From assembly GCA_965247385.1 (NCBI GenBank), contig CBDFHG010000007.1, positions 1,178,001 to 1,242,000 of the forward strand: a stretch of DNA of 64,000 bases, written 5' to 3'. A model generated the notes under the pieces. The model was not told the DNA's origin. It searched no databases and saw nothing but the letters and a program-made list of their open reading frames with translations. Source of the stretch: Thermohalobaculum sp965247385. GTDB taxonomy: Bacteria; Pseudomonadota; Alphaproteobacteria; Rhodobacterales; Rhodobacteraceae. Positions 17,986 to 26,900 of this stretch are shown in pieces; the first letter of the stretch is position 1; each line of letters starts with the position of its first letter. The translations under genes were made by a program, and so were the position numbers.

Positions 17986-18357
17986 CCACCAATGGTTTCG
18001 CCGGGGTTTCTCCCGAGAACTCTGATGCTTCTCGGGCGCCCGTGCCCGGCGGGGAGGCCCGCTCCGGTGCCTTGGGCGCTCGGCCAGCTCCACGCGGCGG
18101 CCTCCGAGGGGTTCCGCGCGCTTCTCGATGAGGCCAGCGGGCCGGGCGGGCGGATCCCGGAGAGCGCCTTTTGGCAGGCGGGCAGGACCCAGCCTCCGAG
18201 CAGACAGGGTAAAAAGACGATTGCCGGTCACTTCGATCCGGCTGTCTCGCGTCAGCTCCGCGCCCTCGGGCTGGAACATGACCGCACCGTGCAGGACCTT
18301 CTGAGCGAAGCGCTCAACACCCTGTTCGAAAAATACGGCACGCCGCCAATCGCCTGA
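17947..18357 (+). CDS. Ribbon-helix-helix domain protein
   Basis: A 136-codon frame whose C-terminal third (GKKTIAGHFDPAVSRQLRAL followed by LEHDRTVQDLLSEALNTLF) is a clear ribbon-helix-helix DNA-binding domain like those of plasmid-borne antitoxin or ParD/CopG-like regulators. The N-terminal 40 residues read through the junction with the DUF1045 remnant and are probably not native, so the true start may be later. The stop is immediately followed by a 22-bp palindrome that recurs after the higA stop 690 bp downstream. A partner gene, such as a toxin, is not visible beside it. Confidence 0.5.
   Translation: MSAQQSPRSTRQRPPMVSPGFLPRTLMLLGRPCPAGRPAPVPWALGQLHAAASEGFRALLDEASGPGGRIPESAFWQAGRTQPPSRQGKKTIAGHFDPAVSRQLRALGLEHDRTVQDLLSEALNTLFEKYGTPPIA
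18012..18036. repeat. 8-bp inverted repeat (possible hairpin)
   Basis: CCCGAGAA at 18012-18019 and TTCTCGGG at 18029-18036 form a perfect 8-bp stem with a 9-nt loop at the point where DUF1045 similarity stops. There is no T run, so it is not a standard terminator. It may be an old element end or recombination site. Confidence 0.4.
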
Positions 18358-18378
18358 CATGTGGGCAAGCCCACATGT
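18357..18378. repeat. 22-bp palindrome, first of two flanking higBA
   Basis: ACATGTGGGC-AA-GCCCACATGT, overlapping the last base of the ribbon-helix-helix gene's TGA stop. A near-identical palindrome overlaps the higA stop at 19048-19069. Both follow the same GCCTGA and precede a further CACAT. It could be an operator, a bidirectional hairpin, or the footprint of a cassette-like insertion of the higBA pair. Confidence 0.8.
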
Positions 18379-18425
18379 CCACATGTGTAAATTCCCTTGG
18401 AAATCATAGCAAAAATGTTATATTT

Positions 18426-18761
18426 ATGGTGTCCATAGACTGGACCGTAGAAACCCTGAACGCGACCGTGGACAAGGAGCTTGAGGCTCTGCCCGCCGAC
18501 ATGCGGGCGCGGTTCATGCGCATCAGCGAGCTGATTGCTGCCGTTGGGCTGGAGCGCGTCGGCGCGCCTCACATCAAGCACCTAACCGGCCCGCTTTGGG
18601 AAATGCGCATGACGGGCAGGGACGGGATATCCCGTGCGCTCTACGTGGCCGTCCGGGACAAGCGTGTAGTCGTGGTGCGGGTCTTCATCAAGAAGACCCG
18701 GAAGACGCCGCGGCGCGAAATTGACCTGGCGCTCAAACGCGCAAAGGAGGTTTTGGAATGA
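18426..18761 (+). CDS. higB: RelE/HigB-family toxin (phage Gp49-like)
   Basis: A 111-residue protein starting MVSIDWTVETL with the Gp49/HigB-like core: LTGPLWEMRMTGRDGISRAL, then a strand RVVVVRVFIKKTRKTPRREI and a C-terminal helix LALKRAKEVL. These toxins are ribosome-dependent mRNA endonucleases. The order toxin then antitoxin, with a 4-bp overlap of stop and start, is typical of higBA and ensures coupled translation. The start at 18426 is chosen because the family N-terminus begins there and because an AT-rich stretch (18405-18425) just before it looks like a promoter region; transcripts may be nearly leaderless. Confidence 0.85.
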   Translation: MVSIDWTVETLNATVDKELEALPADMRARFMRISELIAAVGLERVGAPHIKHLTGPLWEMRMTGRDGISRALYVAVRDKRVVVVRVFIKKTRKTPRREIDLALKRAKEVLE

Positions 18762-19048
18762 GCAAGGTAAGTGACCTGCACAAGAAGTGGAGCCGCAAGC
18801 CGGAATACCGGGCGGACTATGACGAGCTTGGTCCGGAATTCGAGTTGGGCCGGTCGGTGATCACGGCCCGGACGCGCGCCGGGCTCACCCAGGAGCAACT
18901 GGCCAAGAGGATGAAGACAACGCAGTCGGTCATCGCCCGGCTGGAGAGCGGGCGCACGCGCCCGTCCACCAAGACGCTTGAGAAGCTCGCCCGCGCGACC
19001 GGCACTCGCCTGAAGATCAGCTTCGAGGCGAGCGGCGACGCCGCCTGA
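18758..19048 (+). CDS. higA: HigA-family antitoxin, XRE helix-turn-helix
   Basis: A 96-residue antitoxin. The helix-turn-helix covers about residues 38-85 (RAGLTQEQLAKRMKTTQSVI, then SGRTRPSTKTLEKLA). It would bind HigB and repress the shared promoter. It follows higB with overlapping ATGA. The stop is overlapped by the second copy of the flanking palindrome, which might be a binding site for this protein, although autoregulatory operators normally sit upstream of higB. Confidence 0.88.
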   Translation: MSKVSDLHKKWSRKPEYRADYDELGPEFELGRSVITARTRAGLTQEQLAKRMKTTQSVIARLESGRTRPSTKTLEKLARATGTRLKISFEASGDAA

Positions 19049-19069
19049 CATGTGGGCAATCCCACATGT
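19048..19069. repeat. 22-bp palindrome, second of two flanking higBA
   Basis: ACATGTGGG-CAAT-CCCACATGT overlaps the higA TGA stop. It matches the copy at 18357-18378 except for one base in the loop-proximal position, and the surrounding bases (GCCTGA before, CACAT after) are also shared. The pair brackets higBA as direct copies of a palindrome. Confidence 0.8.
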
Positions 19070-19306
19070 ACACATTTACACATGCATACACCTACGTTCC
19101 TAGGCAATCTGAAGGACGCAGCAGGGCAAGGGCCTTCGGGATCACCGAACCCACCCTCAGGCTTGCCCTTCGCTACCGTCCTCCGCCAGCGGGTTCGGGT
19201 CGGCATGGTCCTTCCGGTCGGAGAGATAATAGGTCAGCTTTTGCGCCTTGATCGACCTCCCTAAATTCACAAACCAAGTGCAACACCGGTATGCTCCGGA
19301 GTTACG

Positions 19307-19406
19307 ATGGGCAAGCACTATGACCAGTTCGATCTTGATGATCGTATCGATTGGCCGCATGATGGGCCGATCGACTTCGATAATCGGCCGCGAGTTGCGG
19401 CGAAAC
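19307..19406 (+). pseudogene. IS30-family transposase N-terminal fragment
   Basis: Starts MGKHYDQFDLDDRI, then after a frame change continues IGRMMGRSTSIIGRELRRN. This is the IS30 N-terminal helix-turn-helix block (RxIGRxxGRSxSTIxRELxRN). The fragment stops exactly at the left inverted repeat of the IS66-like element at 19407, so that element inserted into or recombined with it. The rest of the IS30 gene is absent on the far side. Confidence 0.7.
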
Positions 19407-20909
19407 GTAACTACTCAACCCACCCCAAAGGTTGCGTTCCTGGGTTCGATCGGCACCAGATATAGAGAATTTTCTTGCATTGAGGGCGTGGATATGCGTC
19501 AAGTTATCTATGACTCATTTACCCGACCTGAGCCGATTGACGCAAGCAGAGAAAGATGCCTTGATCCTCGCGCTGTGGACGCAGGCACAGGAACTGGTGG
19601 CAGTGAACGTGGGCTTGGCCAGGCGCGTCACGGAACTTGAGGCAAAGCCTGGGGAGCCTGCGAAGACGCCGGACAACTCCAGTACGCCGCCGTCGCATGG
19701 GCGCAAGGCAAACAAGAAACCGGCCCGGGGCAACCGCAAAAAACGGCGCAGCATGGCGGCGGTGGGCGTCCTCTGCACCCTGACCCGGGTCAGCGGGTGG
19801 TGGCGAAGGCGCTGTCCTGCCCACACTGTTGTTCAGCGCTCGGCGATGAGGATCACAAGTTGCATGCGATTTATGACAAGATCGAACTGCCGCGCCCCGC
19901 TCCCATTGTCACCCGTGTGGAACTGTATGCGGCGAGGTGTCCTCATTGTTCGGCGCGTTTTGTGGCGCCGGTTCCGGCGGGGCTTGAGCCGGGGTCTCCG
20001 TTCACCCCGTCGATCGAGGCGATGGCGGTTTACATGCGTTATGAACACGCGGTCAGTTACCAGCGTCTGTCGAAACTGTTCGCCGATTTGCACGGCTTGA
20101 CGATCAGCCAAGCCGCCCTGGTCAACCTGTTCAAGAGGGTCAAGCCCGGCTTTGACGCCCAGTTCCAGGCGGTTCTTGCCCGCCTGCGGCAAAGCCGGAT
20201 GGTCTGCTCCGACGAGACCGGCGCACGCATCAAGGGGCACAACGCCTGGGAATGGGTTTTCCAAAACGATGAAGTCTGCGTCCACGTCATCCGCAACAGT
20301 CGGGCGCAACAGTCGGGCGAAGGCGGTGGCCGAGGACGTGATGGACGGCCACCGGCCCGCCATCTGGGTGTCCGATCTTTACGGCGGCCAGCGGCGGCTC
20401 GGGGAGGCCTGGCAAATCTGTCTGGCCCACCAGTTGCGCGACTGCCAGTATGCCATCGACGCTGGCGATGCGATCTTCGCACCGGCAATGAAAATGCTCG
20501 TCTTGCGCGCCGGTGTTCCGGGCCGACGGCGAAAGCGTCTGAAGGACAGTACACTTCAGAAATACCGGGGCGACCTGGACCGGCGAATGGACAAGGTTAT
20601 GGCTTGTCAGCCAACCAACAAAGACGGAATTCGCCTGCGCAAACGCTACGGCAAAGACCGTGACAGCCTGTTCACATTCATGACCGAACGCGACGTGCCG
20701 CCAACCAACAACGGCTCGGAACAAGCCATCCGCCCCTCAACCACCTTCCGCAAGGTCACCGGGGGATTCCGCTCCAACCGGGGAGCCGACTTCTACGCCA
20801 ACGTTCGCTCCGTCCTCAACACCGGAAAACGGCAAGGCCTGTCTGCTTTCCAGGCAATCCAGGCCACCATCGCTGGAAAATCAGTGATCCAACCGGGTTG
20901 AGTAGTTAC
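19407..20909 (+). mobile_element. IS66-family element next to the CRISPR array
   Basis: Ends are GTAACTACTCAACCC at 19407-19421 and its exact inverse GGGTTGAGTAGTTAC at 20895-20909. Inside is a single IS66-type transposase gene with two frame breaks. The 8-bp flanks (GGCGAAAC left, TCTGCACA right) do not match, so there is no target duplication and the element's surroundings were rearranged after insertion. The right end lies 31 bp from the first CRISPR repeat. A 15-bp copy of this end also survives alone at 60786-60800. Confidence 0.85.
19510..20901 (+). pseudogene. IS66-family transposase, two frameshifts
   Basis: Three frames combine into one IS66 transposase. The first is a coiled-coil N-terminus (MTHLPDLSRLTQAEKDALIL) with the PDNSSTPPS linker. 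The second is the zinc finger (CPHCCSALGDEDH) and the DDE core beginning SDETGARIKGHNAWEWVF. The third holds the C-terminal catalytic region (ERDVPPTNNGSEQAIRP) and end (GFRSNRGADFYANVRSVLNT). The first break is a missing base near 19750. The second is a 13-bp tandem duplication (CAACAGTCGGGCG at 20294-20306 and 20307-20319). It is not functional as it stands. Confidence 0.88.
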
Positions 20910-20940
20910 TCTGCACAGCGGAGTCATAGTCTTTACGTGC

Positions 20941-23900
20941 CGGTTCATCCCCGCGTGGGCGGGGAACACGCTGGCGAGCAGCGCGGCGATTTCCGCGACG
21001 GCGGTTCATCCCCGCGTGGGCGGGGAACACTCTAAATCCTGAACACCTTGGCAATCCCCATGCGGTTCATCCCCGCGTGGGCGGGGAACACCGAGTCCCT
21101 TCGATAGTAACGTAATCAGGTGCCGGTTCATCCCCGCGTGGGCGGGGAACACCCATGACGATACAACGCGATTCGTGATCATGCCGGTTCATCCCCGCGT
21201 GGGCGGGGAACACTGAGGATGATCGTTGCAAACGTCGCCAGGCCACGGTTCATCCCCGCGTGGGCGGGGAACACGCCCTACGCTCGCTATCGACCGTCCG
21301 GCTGCGCGGTTCATCCCCGCGTGGGCGGGGAACACGTAGATCGCCCGATCTGGCCGATCCTGGCCAGCGGTTCATCCCCGCGTGGGCGGGGAACACCCAT
21401 TGACCCGCCGCGACGGCGCGGTCTCGACCGGTTCATCCCCGCGTGGGCGGGGAACACTTAGACTTCTTGGGCTTGGGCGCGACCTTGGGCGGTTCATCCC
21501 CGCGTGGGCGGGGAACACCGGGCACAACGAATATTCGCCCAAGGCGTGCCCGGTTCATCCCCGCGTGGGCGGGGAACACAGTAAGCGCCTTCGGCCCCCA
21601 AGTAATACCGCCGGTTCATCCCCGCGTGGGCGGGGAACACGGCCGGGCGTATAGGAGAGACCTAATGTCAGACGGTTCATCCCCGCGTGGGCGGGGAACA
21701 CCGGAGCTCCGGGTGCTGGCGTTCCGGATCGCGCGGTTCATCCCCGCGTGGGCGGGGAACACGGGTCCGTATCGACGAGGTCAGAATAGTTCGACGGTTC
21801 ATCCCCGCGTGGGCGGGGAACACTCCCCGGTGGCTTTCGGAAATTTCGGCTACTACGGTTCATCCCCGCGTGGGCGGGGAACACGCCTGGTCCGCTTTCC
21901 GCTCAGCCCTGACCAGCGGTTCATCCCCGCGTGGGCGGGGAACACTTTTCCTAAATAAATCCATCCATCCATGGAGTCGGTTCATCCCCGCGTGGGCGGG
22001 GAACACCGGGTCCGTATCGACGAGGTCAGAATAGCAGCCGGTTCATCCCCGCGTGGGCGGGGAACACGTTAACATAATTTTTGTTATGCGACTCGTGAAA
22101 GGTTCATCCCCGCGTGGGCGGGGAACACATTTCGAGTGACATCCGAGTCATCCGCGCCAGCGGTTCATCCCCGCGTGGGCGGGGAACACTGTCACGAAAA
22201 GGACACTCGATGCGCAATTGGCGGTTCATCCCCGCGTGGGCGGGGAACACGCACTGATCTTCGCCCGTGTTTCCGCCGTATGCGGTTCATCCCCGCGTGG
22301 GCGGGGAACACTCTCAGGCGGTCGGAATAATTGTTAAGGATCGCGGTTCATCCCCGCGTGGGCGGGGAACACGACCGCCGCGTCGCTCGAGGAGCTGACC
22401 AAGACGGTTCATCCCCGCGTGGGCGGGGAACACGGCGCATCAAATCGCGCTGACCAGATCGACGGCGGTTCATCCCCGCGTGGGCGGGGAACACTTCGCT
22501 GCCGCGAGCGTTGTCCGTTCCAGCGTCGGTTCATCCCCGCGTGGGCGGGGAACACGAGGTTTCCCGATCAATATCCTGCCCAATCAGCGGTTCATCCCCG
22601 CGTGGGCGGGGAACACCGCCAATCGCCCTCCGGCGGATTGTTGGCAAACGGTTCATCCCCGCGTGGGCGGGGAACACGCCGACGACCGCTACGCCGGCAA
22701 TGAAATGTGCGGTTCATCCCCGCGTGGGCGGGGAACACGTCGGCTGTGGACCCATAATTGAAGATTCCGTCGGTTCATCCCCGCGTGGGCGGGGAACACG
22801 CACCATTGACCGTGATGCCAGTCCCAAGTCGCGGTTCATCCCCGCGTGGGCGGGGAACACGGGGAAAAGACAACGGCCAACAAGGAGAACTCCGGTTCAT
22901 CCCCGCGTGGGCGGGGAACACTCACCAACACGATAGCGCTAACCGAACCCGGGCGGTTCATCCCCGCGTGGGCGGGGAACACGACGACGCTGTGGCGCGG
23001 CTGATAGCCCAGTGCGGTTCATCCCCGCGTGGGCGGGGAACACTCCTTGGCGGCAATGACTTTCGCTCTGGCCCGCGGTTCATCCCCGCGTGGGCGGGGA
23101 ACACGCCACGATTTCCGCTTCGGCCGTCGCTATCGCCGGTTCATCCCCGCGTGGGCGGGGAACACTTAACAGTGGGAAAGGAAACGAAATGATCCGCAGG
23201 TTCATCCCCGCGTGGGCGGGGAACACCATATCGGGCCGACAGGGGTGCAATATGCCCACGGTTCATCCCCGCGTGGGCGGGGAACACACGATCTCGAGAG
23301 GCCCTTGCGCGAGGGCGAGCGGTTCATCCCCGCGTGGGCGGGGAACACCCCTTCCCTTGACCCGCGAGGAAGCAAAGCGCCGGTTCATCCCCGCGTGGGC
23401 GGGGAACACTGTCTTAGGGGTTCCCTTCATCCTCTGAATCCCGGTTCATCCCCGCGTGGGCGGGGAACACGTCCCCTGTCCCTTGTCCCCTGTCCCGGTT
23501 CATCCCCGCGTGGGCGGGGAACACTGGCGTTGAGTATATCCAACCCGCTAGGCTTGCGGTTCATCCCCGCGTGGGCGGGGAACACCTGGGATACAACGCA
23601 ATTTACCTTGACCATATCGGTTCATCCCCGCGTGGGCGGGGAACACGAATATGTCGCCGGGCTTGATGCTATAGATCACGGTTCATCCCCGCGTGGGCGG
23701 GGAACACACGGATGCCGTACGGGTGCAGGAGCCGCGCCACGGTTCATCCCCGCGTGGGCGGGGAACACCTGGGATACAACGCAATTTACCTTGACCATAT
23801 CGGTTCATCCCCGCGTGGGCGGGGAACACGAATATGTCGCCGGGCTTGATGCTATAGATCACGGTTCATCCCCGCGTGGGCGGGGAACACACGGATGCCG

Positions 23901-26900
23901 TACGGGTGCAGGAGCCGCGCCACGGTTCATCCCCGCGTGGGCGGGGAACACATGAAGATACGCTCCCCGTTGATGCGCGTCAGCGGTTCATCCCCGCGTG
24001 GGCGGGGAACACTCTGCGCTTGTGCTGCGCCCTAGCGGCGTGATCGGTTCATCCCCGCGTGGGCGGGGAACACGCGCTGAGTTTCGCTCTTGTCTCCGCC
24101 GTGACCGGTTCATCCCCGCGTGGGCGGGGAACACTCCTCCAAAGTGGTCAAATCCGACGAATTGGCCGGTTCATCCCCGCGTGGGCGGGGAACACTCTTT
24201 ACTATCGAGTTCAGTTGAAGTTCACGCCGGTTCATCCCCGCGTGGGCGGGGAACACTTCCCAAGGCGTTCGCGCAAGTAATGCCATCGCGGTTCATCCCC
24301 GCGTGGGCGGGGAACACTTCCGTAACGGTAGCCATAACGGCGGATACAACGGTTCATCCCCGCGTGGGCGGGGAACACCTCGGGCGGGTGGTGGTGGTGG
24401 TGGGCCAGGCCGGTTCATCCCCGCGTGGGCGGGGAACACTGCATCGCGGAGGGCCGTTATCGCGGTATAGGCGGTTCATCCCCGCGTGGGCGGGGAACAC
24501 GTCAGGGTGGTCAGGGTGGTCAGGGTGGTGGTCGGTTCATCCCCGCGTGGGCGGGGAACACACCCTCCCCACCTGACCCCGCTCCGGCGGGGTCGGTTCA
24601 TCCCCGCGTGGGCGGGGAACACGTATTCGCATCATCCATCCGTTGGATATTGACCGGTTCATCCCCGCGTGGGCGGGGAACACAATGCAGAGCGAATTGG
24701 AAGTAATCACGCCTTCGGTTCATCCCCGCGTGGGCGGGGAACACCAAAGATGCAACGCTCAGTGTCGGGTGTCACACGGTTCATCCCCGCGTGGGCGGGG
24801 AACACTCCTCAAATCGACCGCTCAAGTGTTGAATATCCGGTTCATCCCCGCGTGGGCGGGGAACACCATAGATACTGGGGTCATGCATCGTCTTTCTCCG
24901 GTTCATCCCCGCGTGGGCGGGGAACACTTCCACCAGACTATGACGGCTGCCCACAGGCTCGGTTCATCCCCGCGTGGGCGGGGAACACTCCAACGGCAAC
25001 CCCGCACTGGACAAACGGCGCGGTTCATCCCCGCGTGGGCGGGGAACACACCTGACCCCGCTCCGGCGGGGTTTTTTTTGCCGGTTCATCCCCGCGTGGG
25101 CGGGGAACACTGCGATCAATTGGTTGATCGGTCTCGCGGCTTCGGTTCATCCCCGCGTGGGCGGGGAACACTGGGATGTGTTACGGGCGGCCTCGGCCAA
25201 TATCGGTTCATCCCCGCGTGGGCGGGGAACACTCGAGTCGGATCAACTTATTGGCCTCGGCCAGCGGTTCATCCCCGCGTGGGCGGGGAACACGGGCTTG
25301 TAATCATCCCAAATACAGATTGTGCCGGTTCATCCCCGCGTGGGCGGGGAACACTTTAATCGCCAGATGCTTGGCGATAACAGTGGCGGTTCATCCCCGC
25401 GTGGGCGGGGAACACACCCGATAGTAGAGACAGTCGAGTGAACCCGCCGGTTCATCCCCGCGTGGGCGGGGAACACCTTTGCGCAATCGCCGCTCTACTG
25501 TGGAATTTCGGTTCATCCCCGCGTGGGCGGGGAACACCTTGTGCTGCGCCCGGGCGGCATGGTCTTGCACGGTTCATCCCCGCGTGGGCGGGGAACACGA
25601 TTCGGCCAAGGATTTCGGCGGCGTCGAGTGCGGTTCATCCCCGCGTGGGCGGGGAACACTTTCACGGCCAGGTGTTTGGCGATAACTGTGGCGGTTCATC
25701 CCCGCGTGGGCGGGGAACACTGAGACGTGTTACGGGCGGCCTCGGCCTGGACCGGTTCATCCCCGCGTGGGCGGGGAACACATCCTCCTAGCTCAAAAAA
25801 GTTACTGCGGTAACGGTTCATCCCCGCGTGGGCGGGGAACACCGCGGCCTCGTTAGCCTCGGCCTCGGCCTTGACGGTTCATCCCCGCGTGGGCGGGGAA
25901 CACACGCGCCCCACCAGATAGCCGAGTCGATCCCCCGGTTCATCCCCGCGTGGGCGGGGAACACTTGAGCCGCCGCGTAACCTGTTGAATATCGAACGGT
26001 TCATCCCCGCGTGGGCGGGGAACACCGCTTGGCCGCCAAGGAGGCCTTTTTGGCCTCCGGTTCATCCCCGCGTGGGCGGGGAACACCAAAACCGCCGTGA
26101 CCACCGCCGCGGCCACCTCGGTTCATCCCCGCGTGGGCGGGGAACACCCACCTCGTTCACCTGGCTGGAGCTCATAGACCGGTTCATCCCCGCGTGGGCG
26201 GGGAACACTTGGCGATGATCGCGTCGAGCGAAGTCAGTGCCGGTTCATCCCCGCGTGGGCGGGGAACACGACCGACCAGACACCGATGCGGATGCTGCAG
26301 ACGGTTCATCCCCGCGTGGGCGGGGAACACATCGCCAGCGGGACGCAGGTTTCCATGATATTCGGTTCATCCCCGCGTGGGCGGGGAACACGAGCCGCTC
26401 CGAGCCGACCCCACCCGACCCCACGGTTCATCCCCGCGTGGGCGGGGAACACCTGCCCCGGCTAGCGCCGGGGCTTTTTTTTGCCGGTTCATCCCCGCGT
26501 GGGCGGGGAACACGTCTTGGCAGCCTTGATTGTTTTGCCCACAGTCGGTTCATCCCCGCGTGGGCGGGGAACACCCCTTGCTGGATTTGAAATCGACCAC
26601 CCGACCCGGTTCATCCCCGCGTGGGCGGGGAACACCCTTCACCCCGAACCCCCTTCACCCCGAACCCCGGTTCATCCCCGCGTGGGCGGGGAACACATTC
26701 CGCCGCGTTGCAGGTTCCCGTAGAGTGTCGGTTCATCCCCGCGTGGGCGGGGAACACATGTAACCGTCGCGGTGGGCACCGGGCCCCAGCGGTTCATCCC
26801 CGCGTGGGCGGGGAACACGCCATCGAGAATGCACTCAAGATCTACGATGACGGTTCATCCCCGCGTGGGCGGGGAACACTGCATGACTTCATCGCGACGT

